Below the pieces are notes generated by a model. It was given only the letters and a program-made list of their open reading frames with translations. It did not search any database and was not told where the DNA came from. The translations under genes were made by a program, and so were the position numbers. 64,000 nucleotides of DNA from JAHEJA01 sp965656445 (GTDB lineage: Bacteria; Pseudomonadota; Alphaproteobacteria; Rhodobacterales; Rhodobacteraceae): positions 186,001-250,000 of the forward strand of contig CBFHKO010000001.1 in assembly GCA_965656445.1 (NCBI GenBank), read 5' to 3'. Positions 43,997 through 53,385 of the stretch are shown piece by piece (position 1 is the first letter of the stretch; the number at the start of each line of letters is the position of its first letter).

Positions 43997-45400
43997 TTAA
44001 TCCTCTTTCTGTTCGTTTTTCTGGGAGTGACCCAATTTACGAATTGCGTCAACCACTTGAGACAATCCCATGGATAATGATGCCTTTATCAACACAGTTT
44101 CTCCACCGCTTAACGTGGCAGGAACGTTGTGCGCGGCACGGCTCGCCGTGTCGAAATGCGCACCCCGTTTTTCATCAGGAAGCGCGTTATGCAGAGCCTT
44201 CATCAAAGGACCAACAGTGTGAACAAGATCGACCTGTTTCAGCGCCGCAAGGTTGGCAATATCCGCGTGGATGGCAATTTCACCCGCGCCCAATTCTTTC
44301 ATATCGCCCAAAATTGCCACACGTTTTTCCGCATGAGATGCCGCCAAAACATCGAGTGCCGCCCCAAGTGAGGCGGGATTGGCATTGTAGCTATCATCAA
44401 TTAAATCAATATCTTGACCTGATTTAAGCTTCACGATCTCACGTGCCCCGCGCCCTGTTACAGGGGACCAGAGGCTTAGGTCTTTTGCGGCCTGTGGAAT
44501 CGACGCCCCTAAACAGCCCAAGGCGCGCAGAGCCCCCAAAGCGTTCATCGCAAAGTGGCGTCCCGCGGATTGAATTGTGAGGTCATATTCGACGTGATCA
44601 ATCTCACATTGGGCCCGTGTCTGGGTCGCCTGCGTTGTCACTGAGACGAGCTTTGTTTCCTCTGAGGCCAGTCCAAACCAGTGGATTGGAACATTTTGCC
44701 CCTTGGCATAAGCCTCCAGCACCTCGGCGGTATCAATATCCACATTGAAAACCGCAACACCACCGTCGATCAAACCATCAATGATCGCAGCTTTTTCCAA
44801 GGCGATGCCTTCGATGCTTCCAAAGGCTTCAAGATGTGCGGCTGCAACAGTTGTGACCATAGACACATGTGGGCGGGCCATTTTCACGAGGGGAGAGATT
44901 TCACCGGGATGGTTCATGCCTATTTCGATGACTGCAAATTCTGTATCCTTGGGCATGCGTGCAAGGGTCAATGGGACGCCCCAATGGTTGTTATAACTGG
45001 CAACAGAGGCATGTGTTTTGCCTTGTCCCGACAACATGTCGCGCAGCATTTCCTTGGTTGATGTTTTTCCCACTGATCCGGTGACAGCCAAGACTTTGGC
45101 GGATGTGCGCGCACGGGCGGCGCGGCCCAAATCCTCTAATGCCGTGAGAACATCGTCCACGATCAAGAGCGGCGCATCCTCTGGCACGTCGTTTGGAACA
45201 TGCGATACCAAGGCTGCCCCAGCCCCAGCAGCCAAGGCCTGTGCCACGAACTCATGACCATCGCGGGCTGCCTTGAGCGCCACAAAGAGATCGCCCTTTT
45301 CTAATGTCCGCGTATCAATTGACACGCCCTCAACGGACCAATTGCCAACTGCACGTCCTTGGGTTGCGAGCGCCGCGTCTTGTGCTGTCCAAAGTGCCAT
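43997..45400 (-). CDS. murF: UDP-MurNAc-tripeptide--D-alanyl-D-alanine ligase
   Basis: A 467-residue Mur ligase that adds the D-Ala-D-Ala made by Ddl. ATP loop VTGSVGKTSTKEMLRDML, EIGMNHPGEISPLVKMARP, HFAMNALGALRALG and IDLIDDSYNANPASLGAALDVLA. The start shares one base with the murE stop (TAATG). Confidence 0.96.
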   Translation of the reverse strand: MALWTAQDAALATQGRAVGNWSVEGVSIDTRTLEKGDLFVALKAARDGHEFVAQALAAGAGAALVSHVPNDVPEDAPLLIVDDVLTALEDLGRAARARTSAKVLAVTGSVGKTSTKEMLRDMLSGQGKTHASVASYNNHWGVPLTLARMPKDTEFAVIEIGMNHPGEISPLVKMARPHVSMVTTVAAAHLEAFGSIEGIALEKAAIIDGLIDGGVAVFNVDIDTAEVLEAYAKGQNVPIHWFGLASEETKLVSVTTQATQTRAQCEIDHVEYDLTIQSAGRHFAMNALGALRALGCLGASIPQAAKDLSLWSPVTGRGAREIVKLKSGQDIDLIDDSYNANPASLGAALDVLAASHAEKRVAILGDMKELGAGEIAIHADIANLAALKQVDLVHTVGPLMKALHNALPDEKRGAHFDTASRAAHNVPATLSGGETVLIKASLSMGLSQVVDAIRKLGHSQKNEQKED

Positions 45401-46881
45401 TACATCATTCCATCTAGGGCCGCGACTGCGACGCTTGCTTGTTCGACATCATCAAAGGGGAGGATATCATCACCAATGACTTGACCCGTCTCATGACCTT
45501 TGCCCGTGATGATCAACCCATCCCCTGGCTCTAACATATCAACGGCGCGAAGGATGGCTTCCGCGCGATCTGCGACTTCTGAAATCGGGGCATCCTTGGG
45601 CGCGCCATCCATGACCATCGCACGAATAGTGGACGGGTCTTCGGATCGTGGATTGTCGTCTGTGACAATCACATAATCCGCCACCTTAAGCGCGGCTTGA
45701 GCCATAAGGGGTCGTTTGCTTTTATCACGGTCCCCACCAGCGCCAATAACCGCCACCAGTTTGCCTATGACATGTGGGCGAAAGGCATCTACGGCGGTCT
45801 CAATAGCATCTGGCGTGTGAGCGTAATCGACAAACACCGACGCCCCATTTTGCCGTTTAGCGGCCAATTCCATGCGGCCACGCACGGTTTTTAGATGAGG
45901 GAGCGTATCAAAGACATGATCGGGCGATGCACCTGCGGCGATGACCAAACCACAGGCTAACAGGATGTTTTCGGCCTGAAACCCACCGATCAAATTCAAG
46001 TCTTTGACGTAAGACTTTCCGAGCCATTCAAAGCGTATTGTTTGGCCCGTCGCGCTAAATGCCTGACGCAAAAGCCGCAAATCCGCACCCTCACTTTGCC
46101 CGACCTTGATCGTATTTTGACCCTGTGATTTCGCGCGATGAATAAGCTCCGCGCCTTTAGGATCATCCACGTTCACAACGACCCATCCGTCATCGGGAAG
46201 AACGCGGTTAAACAAGCCTGCTTTGGCTTCGAAATAGGCTTCAAATGTTTCGTGATAATCCAAATGATCCTGAGTGAAATTGGTAAACCCAGCCGCCTTG
46301 AGACGAACCCCATCCAATCGCTTTTGATCTAATCCATGACTAGAGGCTTCCATGGCGGCGTGGGTAATCCCCTCGCTTCGGGCGCTCGCCAGAACATGGT
46401 GCAAGGTCAAAGGATCGGGTGTGGTATGCGCCAAAGGATAGCTCCACGCGCCTTCAACCCCAGTTGTGCCGATATTGATTGCCTCATAATCCAGTTCGCA
46501 CCAAATTTGGCGGCAAAAATTGGACACTGAGGTTTTGCCATTCGTGCCCGTCACCGCAACGATTGTATTGGGCATCCGCCCATACCAGAGGGCTGCAACA
46601 GAAGAGAACGCCGCACGCGGGTCTTCGGCCAATATAACATCAACCCCTGAGGTCATCAGCGCCTCTTTGGCCAGATCATAGCCTGCGCGATCCGTCAAAA
46701 TCGCGGCGGCCCCTTGGGCGATGACTTGGTCGACATAGGCGGCTCCGTGAACCGTGCTCCCGGGGAGAGCTGCAAAGAGATAGCCATCCGCAACTTTGCG
46801 ACTGTCTAAGGCAATGCCCTGAATGACCGTTTGGCTGGGCGTGAGTGGTGTTAACCCTAATTCAGACAGCGTACGCGACAA
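45400..46881 (-). CDS. murE: UDP-MurNAc-L-Ala-D-Glu--meso-diaminopimelate ligase
   Basis: A 493-residue Mur ligase. ATP loop VTGTNGKTSVSNFCRQI, NFTQDHLDYHETFEAYFEAK, VFVDYAHTPDAIETAVDAFRP, and the meso-DAP recognition motif DNPR in VTDDNPRSEDP, which predicts DAP-type peptidoglycan. It is 60 bases after ftsI. Confidence 0.96.
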   Translation of the reverse strand: MSRTLSELGLTPLTPSQTVIQGIALDSRKVADGYLFAALPGSTVHGAAYVDQVIAQGAAAILTDRAGYDLAKEALMTSGVDVILAEDPRAAFSSVAALWYGRMPNTIVAVTGTNGKTSVSNFCRQIWCELDYEAINIGTTGVEGAWSYPLAHTTPDPLTLHHVLASARSEGITHAAMEASSHGLDQKRLDGVRLKAAGFTNFTQDHLDYHETFEAYFEAKAGLFNRVLPDDGWVVVNVDDPKGAELIHRAKSQGQNTIKVGQSEGADLRLLRQAFSATGQTIRFEWLGKSYVKDLNLIGGFQAENILLACGLVIAAGASPDHVFDTLPHLKTVRGRMELAAKRQNGASVFVDYAHTPDAIETAVDAFRPHVIGKLVAVIGAGGDRDKSKRPLMAQAALKVADYVIVTDDNPRSEDPSTIRAMVMDGAPKDAPISEVADRAEAILRAVDMLEPGDGLIITGKGHETGQVIGDDILPFDDVEQASVAVAALDGMM

Positions 46882-46942
46882 AACGGCCTACTCCCCTCGT
46901 TTCAAATCACATTGGGAGCGTCTGTTCATACGGTCGCACCCC

Positions 46943-48733
46943 TTACTGAGATGGGCTTATAGCAGCGGTTTCTTGACTTTCAATACGTGGTCTTAATCCC
47001 AACAAGGGGGCGACTCTGCGAATTGTCTCTGCAGCAACAGGAACGGCTGTCCAGCCCGCCGTTCGGCGCGGCTCGGTCCCTGTGGTATCTGTGGGCTCAT
47101 CCAAGGTTACAACCAACGCATATTTGGGATCATAGGCGGGGAAGACAGTGGCGAAAGTTGCGATCACTTTGTCCTTGTAATAGCGCCCTCGTGGATCAGG
47201 CTTATCCGCGGTTCCTGTTTTACCCGCAACCCCGTAGCCTTCGACTTCACCAAGGGAGGCCGTGCCTTCGGTCACAACGCGGCGAAGCATTTCAACGGAT
47301 TGTCGTGCGCCCTCTTCCGAGACAACGCGCGGGCCACGCACGGGCGTGGCCGTCTTAAGCAATGTCGGCGACACCTTAAATCCACCATTGGCAAGGGTTG
47401 CATACCCAGCCGCCAGATGAAGCGGTGTCGTAGAAAGACCATGACCATAAGAAATTGTCATCATGGACAGTTCCGACCAATTTGGAGGCAACAGAGGTTT
47501 GCCACCTGATGCCTCGACCATTTCAAATTTAATCGGCTCAAGCATCCCAAGTTGGCCCAAGAAGTCTCGTTGCCGCTCTGGTCCGATCATTTGCGCAATC
47601 CGCGCGGTGCCGATGTTTGAGGATTTGATAATCACTTTTGACGTGCTCAATTCGTTTCCATAATTGCGGAAATCATTGATTTTGTGTTTGCCCCAACGGA
47701 TTGGCCCTTTGGTGTCAATCATTGTGTCAGGGTTTACCAAACCTAGATCCAAGGCCTGTGCAACTGTGAAAATCTTGAAAGTCGAGCCAAGCTCATAGAC
47801 CCCTTGCAGTGCACGATTGAAGAGAGGGCTATCATCAGGATGACCCGATGTCGGCAAAGGTGGGCGGTTGTTGGGATCAAAATCAGGCAAGGACACAATT
47901 GAAATCACTTCGCCTGTGTGAACATCCATCAAAATTCCAGCCGCTCCTTTGGCATTCATGAGCTTCATGCCACCATAGAGAACTTGTTCCATTGCGGCCT
48001 GCACAGAGAGGTCAATCGACAACTCAAGCGGCTGTCCTGATTGGGTTGGATCGCGCAACGCATCATCAAATGCCTTTTCGACACCTGCCACACCGATAAC
48101 TTCGGCGGCAGCAACGCCTTCTTTACCGAAGCTCGCCCCCCCAAGAACATGAGCGGCGAGTTTGCCATTTGGATAAAGCCGCATTTCGCGTGGTCCAAAC
48201 CGCAAGCCGGGATCCCCGATATCATGGACCGCTTGTTTCTGCTCTGGGCTCAGCTTCTTTTTGATCCAAAGGAATTTACGTTTGCCTGTGAAATCCTTGA
48301 CCAATCTTTCTTGGCTCAAATCTGGGAACACACTTACCAATTTCTGAGCCGTGCCAAGAGGATCAACTAAATGCGGCACTTCAACATAGAGGCTGTAAGT
48401 ATCCATATTCGTTGCCAAAATCCGACCATTGCGATCCACAATATTGCGGCGTTGCTCAACGATTGACGACCCTGCTGTATAGGCACGCGGCTCGCTTGCT
48501 TCTGAGGATGACAAGGCGGCCACTCGGAAGGCGATCACGCCATAGAGGCAAACAAAAATTAGACCAACCAATAAAATGCGACCCTGCGCACGGGCGCGGC
48601 CGCGCTCGCGGTCTTGTTCGTGTCGTTTTCGAATATTGTCTTTTTCGATTTGATCCGTGTTTTCGCCACGCGCCCGCGCGGGCAGAATGCGGCTTAGGGG
48701 GCGAAGGGGGGTGCGAAGGACGCTCTCGTTCAT
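46943..48733 (-). CDS. ftsI: Septal transpeptidase FtsI (PBP3)
   Basis: A 596-residue class B penicillin-binding protein. Short cytosolic N-terminus, one membrane helix near residues 53-72 (ILLVGLIFVCLYGVIAFRVAAL), pedestal domain, then the transpeptidase with SxxK in ELGSTFKIFTVAQAL, SxN in IKSSNIGTARIAQ and KTG in VAGKTGTADKPD. It cross-links septal peptidoglycan with FtsW. The ATG overlaps the ftsL stop (ATGA). Confidence 0.96.
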   Translation of the reverse strand: MNESVLRTPLRPLSRILPARARGENTDQIEKDNIRKRHEQDRERGRARAQGRILLVGLIFVCLYGVIAFRVAALSSSEASEPRAYTAGSSIVEQRRNIVDRNGRILATNMDTYSLYVEVPHLVDPLGTAQKLVSVFPDLSQERLVKDFTGKRKFLWIKKKLSPEQKQAVHDIGDPGLRFGPREMRLYPNGKLAAHVLGGASFGKEGVAAAEVIGVAGVEKAFDDALRDPTQSGQPLELSIDLSVQAAMEQVLYGGMKLMNAKGAAGILMDVHTGEVISIVSLPDFDPNNRPPLPTSGHPDDSPLFNRALQGVYELGSTFKIFTVAQALDLGLVNPDTMIDTKGPIRWGKHKINDFRNYGNELSTSKVIIKSSNIGTARIAQMIGPERQRDFLGQLGMLEPIKFEMVEASGGKPLLPPNWSELSMMTISYGHGLSTTPLHLAAGYATLANGGFKVSPTLLKTATPVRGPRVVSEEGARQSVEMLRRVVTEGTASLGEVEGYGVAGKTGTADKPDPRGRYYKDKVIATFATVFPAYDPKYALVVTLDEPTDTTGTEPRRTAGWTAVPVAAETIRRVAPLLGLRPRIESQETAAISPSQ

Positions 48734-49080
48734 GGGCGTGTTCCTTGTTCCGAGACAACCATCACATCGCTTAAGCCCAAGTTTATGTTTTCCGTTGGCG
48801 GATAAGCGACCACTTCAACGGTTCCAAAATGCGTCGCCGCCAAAGGCAACAACCCGAGACGATCATAGCTGAGATCCGCTAAGTCCTGAAGCCGTTCAGG
48901 ACGGTTCAAGTAGGCCCATTCTGCATGTAAAATCGACAGCTTGGCCCGCGCTTCGCCAATGTCGTCCTGAAGCTCTTGGGTATAGGCCAAGGCGGCTTGG
49001 GTTTTGATATTTTCCTGATAGGCCCAATAGGCCACACTCACGACACCAATCACCATAGAAACAATCAGAAAACTGCGCAT
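48730..49080 (-). CDS. ftsL: Cell division protein FtsL
   Basis: A 116-residue bitopic protein: membrane helix at the start (MRSFLIVSMVIGVVSVAYWAYQ) and a coiled-coil-like periplasmic part (ALAYTQELQDDIGEARAKLSILHAEWAYLNRPERLQDLADLSY). The HAEWAYLNRPERLQ stretch is typical of alphaproteobacterial FtsL. It is placed between rsmH (one-base overlap) and ftsI (four-base overlap). Confidence 0.92.
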   Translation of the reverse strand: MRSFLIVSMVIGVVSVAYWAYQENIKTQAALAYTQELQDDIGEARAKLSILHAEWAYLNRPERLQDLADLSYDRLGLLPLAATHFGTVEVVAYPPTENINLGLSDVMVVSEQGTRP

Positions 49081-50072
49081 TATTTTCGCCCTCGTAAGGT
49101 TGGCATCCCTAATTCTTTTTCACTTACTGTTCCGCCTGTCGGCGCATCTGTCCGCCGCGCAATGCGCAATTTTGCAGAGCGCGATCGTGGATTTTCGGCC
49201 AATTCCTGGTCGTCTGGCCCTACTGCCTTTTTGGTCACGACCTCAAATTGTGCGGCGTTTTGTTGAACCGCTGGGGCATAACGGCTGCCTTGGGCTTTGG
49301 CGGCGCGAGCTTGGAAGAACCGCTTGACCATCCGATCCTCGATAGAATGAAAGGTCACCACAGCCAACAAGCCACCTGGCTTGAGCGTGCGCTCCGCCGC
49401 CAGTAAGCCTGCGAATAATTCGCCATATTCGTCATTGACCGCAATCCGCAACGCCTGAAAGCTGCGCGTGGCCGCATGCGATTGTCCAGGTTTGGTACGA
49501 GGCAAGGTGCGTTCGATCAATCCCGCCAAATCCAAGGTTGTTTCAAACGGCACCTCTTCGCGACGTTTGACAATAGCCTTTGCAATTCGACGGCTTGCAC
49601 GTTCTTCGCCATAATGGAACAGAATGGCGGCAATATCTTCTTCGGATTGGGTATTCACGATATCAGCAGCGGACATGCCAGATTGACTCATGCGCATATC
49701 AAGCGGGCCATCACGCATAAAGGAAAACCCTCGATCCGCCAGATCAAGCTGCATCGAGGACACGCCCAAATCCAAAACGACACCATCCAAATCATCGGCA
49801 TAGCTGTCGAGTTTGGAAAAAACGCCTTCGCATTGGATCAAGCGATCGCCATAGCCCCCAACCCAAGGAGCGGCCATTTCAAAGGCCAAGGGATCACGGT
49901 CCACGGCGTAAACTTGACCTGCGCCTGCATCCAAAAGCGCACGGGTATATCCACCAGCACCAAAGGTCCCGTCCAACCAACGCTGACCAGACACAGGAGA
50001 CACCCGATCCAAAATCGGGCGCAATAAAACAGGAATATGAGGTGCATTTGAAGTTTGAGAACCCTCAACCAT
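49080..50072 (-). CDS. rsmH: 16S rRNA (cytosine-1402-N4) methyltransferase
   Basis: A 330-residue SAM enzyme (MraW). Segments HIPVLLRPILDRV, SAM loop LDGTFGAGGYTRALLDAG, VLDLGVSSMQLDLADRGFSFMRDGPLDMRMSQ and TRSFQALRIAVNDEYGEL, and the C-terminal VTFHSIEDRMVKRFFQ. It is three bases after mraZ. Confidence 0.96.
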   Translation of the reverse strand: MVEGSQTSNAPHIPVLLRPILDRVSPVSGQRWLDGTFGAGGYTRALLDAGAGQVYAVDRDPLAFEMAAPWVGGYGDRLIQCEGVFSKLDSYADDLDGVVLDLGVSSMQLDLADRGFSFMRDGPLDMRMSQSGMSAADIVNTQSEEDIAAILFHYGEERASRRIAKAIVKRREEVPFETTLDLAGLIERTLPRTKPGQSHAATRSFQALRIAVNDEYGELFAGLLAAERTLKPGGLLAVVTFHSIEDRMVKRFFQARAAKAQGSRYAPAVQQNAAQFEVVTKKAVGPDDQELAENPRSRSAKLRIARRTDAPTGGTVSEKELGMPTLRGRK

Positions 50073-50075
50073 CGA

Positions 50076-50603
50076 TCAATGCCCTCCAGCCCCATCCAAA
50101 AATACAAGGGGATCAAAGTCTTCTGGTTGCTCTTCTAACCAAGCTTCGGTTTTTTCCAGATCCTCATCAAAGGTCTCTGGATTCCAGATTTGGAACGTAT
50201 CACCCGCAGCTATGAAATAGGCTTCTTTATCGACACCGATCTTATCACGAAGCCGCTGAGGAAGAACCAAGCGCCCTGTTTCATCGATGGATGTCGGAAA
50301 ACTCTGACCATGAAACAAACGCTCCAAGGTTTTGCGCCCCATCGAGCCACGTGGCAAAGCATCAATCTTGCGATCCACTTCTTCGATCGCTTCAATCGTA
50401 TAACACTCTAGGAATTTTTTACGTGTATCGCCATAGACGATGACCATCTCAGGCGCGAGACCTTCGGTCCAATTGGGATCACAGGACTCGATGACACGGC
50501 GAAACAGAGCTGGGATAGACACCCGCCCTTTTGCGTCAATCTTATGACGCCCTTCGCCTCTAAATCTACGTGCCACTTGATCCGCGACCTTTTTATCTAC
50601 CAA
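50076..50603 (-). CDS. mraZ: Transcriptional regulator MraZ
   Basis: A 175-residue protein with two SpoVT/AbrB-like DNA-binding halves: GRHKIDAKGRVSIPALFRRVIE and PTSIDETGRLVLPQRLRDKIGVDKEAYF. MraZ controls its own operon by binding TGGG repeats. The frame starts with TTG at 50603 with AGGGGATT in front; a GTG at 50576 (VARRFRGEGRHK) would give a family-like N-terminus but has no ribosome site. First gene of the dcw operon. Confidence 0.93.
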   Translation of the reverse strand: MVDKKVADQVARRFRGEGRHKIDAKGRVSIPALFRRVIESCDPNWTEGLAPEMVIVYGDTRKKFLECYTIEAIEEVDRKIDALPRGSMGRKTLERLFHGQSFPTSIDETGRLVLPQRLRDKIGVDKEAYFIAAGDTFQIWNPETFDEDLEKTEAWLEEQPEDFDPLVFLDGAGGH

Positions 50604-50616
50604 AATCCCCTTTTAC

Positions 50617-50654
50617 GAAAAAGCGGATTGAGCTGCTGCCACTGCCCAATCCGC
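50617..50654 (-). terminator. Terminator-like hairpin in the mraZ leader
   Basis: On the minus strand, just before the mraZ ribosome site, GCGGATTG and CAATCCGC form a perfect 8-bp stem (50647-50654 with 50623-50630) around 16 bases, followed by TTTTTCG. It has the form of an attenuator for the whole dcw operon. Confidence 0.5.
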
Positions 50655-50823
50655 CATCATCGTCCCTACAAGAGGGGGGGCTGTCCGACTACGCGTGCAC
50701 CTTGGGGGAGGTTTACTGCTCGCTCGCTCGCCGAATCTAAATATCGATGAAAACGGGGCCTGTATGAAACCTGACTTGGGGTTTGGGATCTTAGCGTCCC
50801 GTTATTCCCGACCTCATCGTAGG

Positions 50824-50852
50824 TATATGAATGACATGCATTCCTCATCCAA
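50824..50852 (-). promoter_or_regulatory. Candidate sigma-70-type promoter of the dcw operon
   Basis: On the minus strand TTGGAT and CATATA are 17 bases apart (-35 at 50847-50852, -10 at 50824-50829). It would give a leader of about 215 bases before mraZ. Judged by eye only. Confidence 0.35.
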
Positions 50853-50865
50853 TCAACAGTTTTTT

Positions 50866-50889
50866 TGGGATTTTATGGGAAAATTTGGT
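50866..50889 (+). promoter_or_regulatory. mraZ: Candidate MraZ operator: TGGG repeats with 10-bp period
   Basis: On the plus strand TGGG at 50866, TGGG at 50876 and TGGT at 50886 stand exactly ten bases apart, the spacing known for MraZ binding sites. They lie about 14 bases upstream of the candidate -35 box and 265 bases upstream of mraZ. The orientation is opposite to the operon. Confidence 0.45.
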
Positions 50890-51220
50890 TAGATCATGAA
50901 TCTGATTGTGACTCTCATCGCCTCACAACACCATAATGGTACAATATGTGGTTATATTTTTAATAAAACACCTAAATATATGAAAATTACCTCATCCCAT
51001 AATTTCCAAAAAATATGCAACAGGGTTACATTTATTTTCAAGAAACTTGAAATCATCACCCAAAACTGACGTCATATTGCCAAAATTGAACAAAAATTAT
51101 CAAGTTTTCACTACTCATACCACAAAGTACCATAAATCGTGGACATCGATCAAAACGTCACATTTCCCACTTAAATGTCAGTAAATGACGGAAATCACCC
51201 ATGACATGTCGGCTGCCCTC
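50890..51220. other. AT-rich intergenic stretch between the dcw and B12 operons
   Basis: About 330 bases of AT-rich DNA between divergent promoters. No open frame with a ribosome site and no RNA gene was seen. Confidence 0.6.
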
Positions 51221-51249
51221 TTGATTTCATCGCAATCAAAAAGTATCGA
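51221..51249 (+). promoter_or_regulatory. Candidate promoter of the B12 operon
   Basis: TTGATT (51221-51226) and TATCGA (51244-51249) are 17 bases apart. A transcript start about seven bases on would fall at the first base of the riboswitch P1 stem (51256), which fits, though the -10 box is weak. Confidence 0.35.
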
Positions 51250-51255
51250 AAGGAT

Positions 51256-51425
51256 ACTTCGGTTCGGGACATGTGTGCCCGATAAAAGGGAATACGGTGA
51301 GGGTCATCCAAATCCGTAGCTGCCCCCGCAACTGTAAGCGGTAAGCGAGATTGGCACATGCCACTGGATCACTCCGGGAAGGCCCAATCAAGCATCGACC
51401 CGCAAGTCAGGAGACCTGCCGAAGT
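51256..51425 (+). ncRNA. Cobalamin riboswitch (AdoCbl aptamer)
   Basis: The conserved parts stand in order: a P1 stem ACTTCGG (51256) pairing with CCGAAGT (51419), AAAGGGAATACGGTGAG, AATCCGTAGCTGCCCCCGCAACTGTAAGCGG, GCCACTGG, GGGAAGGC, and AGTCAGGAGACCTGCC. This is the full B12-box consensus. No U-run follows; instead a hairpin covers the downstream ribosome site, so control is probably at translation. It governs the BtuB-TonB operon; B12 should switch it off (known behaviour of the class). Confidence 0.96.
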
Positions 51426-51530
51426 GATCACCCTATCCGCTCGCGGGGTGCGAGGAGGATGACGGTTCGTCCGGCGCGGTGGCATTGAGCCGTCCGAGGA
51501 AATCCCTTTCCAAAGACTTAAAGACTAATC

Positions 51531-51570
51531 GCCTCATGAATTTGAGGCCTCTCGCAGTTTGCGGGAAGGA
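51531..51570 (+). promoter_or_regulatory. Expression-platform hairpins over the receptor-gene ribosome site
   Basis: Hairpin GCCTCA-TGAATT-TGAGGC (51531-51548) is followed by CTCGCA-GTT-TGCGGG (51551-51565), whose 3' arm runs into the ribosome site GGGAAGGA. The second stem can hide the site, a typical off-state for B12 riboswitches in Proteobacteria. Confidence 0.5.
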
Positions 51571-51576
51571 AAGACT

Positions 51577-53385
51577 ATGAAAAAGAACATCAGCTTAACA
51601 GCGGCCCTCATGCTATCAGCCGCCCCCGTCGTCGCCCAAGACGCAATTATTTTGGACGATATTGTTGTGAGTGCGGGTATTCAGGATATTGCTATCAACC
51701 AAACGGGCGCGTCTGTTGACGTGATCAGCGCGCAAGAAATGGCAACCTCGGGAACCAACATGGCAAATGCGCTAGAAGCGGTGTCGGGCATTTCCATGAA
51801 TACAAGTGGTGGTTTTGGTGCCACGTCAGGTATACGCCTACGTGGGCTTACCCAAAATTATGTCGCGGTTCGGATGGACGGCATTGATTATTCAGACCCG
51901 ACAGCCCCCCAAAACGCCTTTGACTTTGGCGGTATGTCAACAGCAGGTTATGATCGTGTAGAAGTCCTAAAAGGAAGCCAATCCGCAATTTACGGATCAG
52001 AAGCCATCGCAGGCGTGATTTCATTCAAAACGAATTCAGATGCAGACTTGGGCCAAAAGATGACCTTGGGTATGGAACTTGGCTCCTACAATACAAGGTC
52101 AGCTGACTTTAAGCTTTCAAGCGTCACTGAAACTGGGTCAACATCCTTGGTCGTTACGAAAAATTCGACGGATGGGTTTTCTGCGAAGTCTGACAATGAT
52201 GAAGCGGATGGATACACCAGCATGGAAATGCGTTTGGCCGCCGATTTCATGCCAACAGATCGAACACAGTTTAAACTTAGTCTATTGAGCGGGTCCAGTG
52301 AAGCGGACTACGATGGTGCATCCAAGCCGGACTGGACGACAACTGATGACGCTTCATCTAAGCGCAAGCGCTTTGGTGCCGGATTAACAGCAATCTACAA
52401 CGGCGATGTCGTCTCACATGAATTGGCGCTGTCCCAAACCAATATAACCCGTCAAGAAGTGATTGAAGGCGTTGACGCGAGTGCATTTAATGCAACGCGA
52501 AACACCCTCCGCTATGTCGCAAATGCCACGTTCGGAATTGCAGATCTTAGTATCGGCGCAGAACAGACCGTTGAGGGCGGCGATATTGGTGGTACCTCTG
52601 TTGAAGAAGAGGAAACCAACTATTTTGCCGAGGCACTGGTTGCGTTTAGCGACGATCTAAATGCATCTGTCGCCTTGCGATCAAGCTCTTCTTCGGACTT
52701 TGGAACCGCAAATGTTTATCGCGCAAGCCTTGTTTACAACTTGGGCGAAAACACAACTCTACGCGCCTTGGCTTCTAGCGGCTATCGTGCCCCATCTTTG
52801 AATGAGCGTTATGGTCCATGGGGCGCAAATCCAGAGCTAGAGCCAGAGACATCAACAAACTATGAACTCGGTATTTCGCATGATTTCCAAAATGGAACCC
52901 TAAGCGCGACTTATTTCGACAACTCGATCGACAATTTGATCGAATACACGACTGGATATAGCCAAGTTGATAAAACATTGAAATCAAGAGGCCTCGAATT
53001 GAGTGGCGAATTTGATATTTCAAGCAATACAACGATTTCTGGCAACTACACCTATACAGAATCCGAAAACGAAGACGTGCGCATCATGCGCGTGCCAACG
53101 CATGACCTATCTTTGGCCATCAATTCCAAAATCGGTGCAAAATCACATCTGGGAGCCTCAGTTAGAATTGCACGAGACATTGAGGGATATGACGCTGTAA
53201 ATTGGGTCGCCAATGTTCCAATGGAAGACTATACTGTCGTTAACCTCTCCGCAGCTTATGACCTGAGCGATGATGCCCAGGCCTATGTTCGTATCGAAAA
53301 CGCATTTGACGAAGAATACGAAACTGTCAAAGGCTATAACACTGGTGGCCGCATGATCTTTGCGGGTGTTCGTGCGTCGTTCTAG
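51577..53385 (+). CDS. btuB: TonB-dependent vitamin B12 receptor (BtuB-like)
   Basis: A 602-residue outer membrane receptor. Signal peptide to about residue 20 (ALMLSAAPVVAQ), a TonB box-like ILDDIVVSA, plug domain (GASVDVISAQEM, GIRLRGLTQNYVAVRMDGIDYSDPTAP, DRVEVLKGSQSAIYGSEAIAGVISF), then a 22-strand-type barrel that ends in the usual aromatic F (IFAGVRASF). The segment SGYRAPSLNERYG is typical of the family. Specificity for B12 follows from the riboswitch and the BtuFCD genes behind it. The start at 51577 has AAGGAAAG in front. Confidence 0.92.
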   Translation: MKKNISLTAALMLSAAPVVAQDAIILDDIVVSAGIQDIAINQTGASVDVISAQEMATSGTNMANALEAVSGISMNTSGGFGATSGIRLRGLTQNYVAVRMDGIDYSDPTAPQNAFDFGGMSTAGYDRVEVLKGSQSAIYGSEAIAGVISFKTNSDADLGQKMTLGMELGSYNTRSADFKLSSVTETGSTSLVVTKNSTDGFSAKSDNDEADGYTSMEMRLAADFMPTDRTQFKLSLLSGSSEADYDGASKPDWTTTDDASSKRKRFGAGLTAIYNGDVVSHELALSQTNITRQEVIEGVDASAFNATRNTLRYVANATFGIADLSIGAEQTVEGGDIGGTSVEEEETNYFAEALVAFSDDLNASVALRSSSSSDFGTANVYRASLVYNLGENTTLRALASSGYRAPSLNERYGPWGANPELEPETSTNYELGISHDFQNGTLSATYFDNSIDNLIEYTTGYSQVDKTLKSRGLELSGEFDISSNTTISGNYTYTESENEDVRIMRVPTHDLSLAINSKIGAKSHLGASVRIARDIEGYDAVNWVANVPMEDYTVVNLSAAYDLSDDAQAYVRIENAFDEEYETVKGYNTGGRMIFAGVRASF

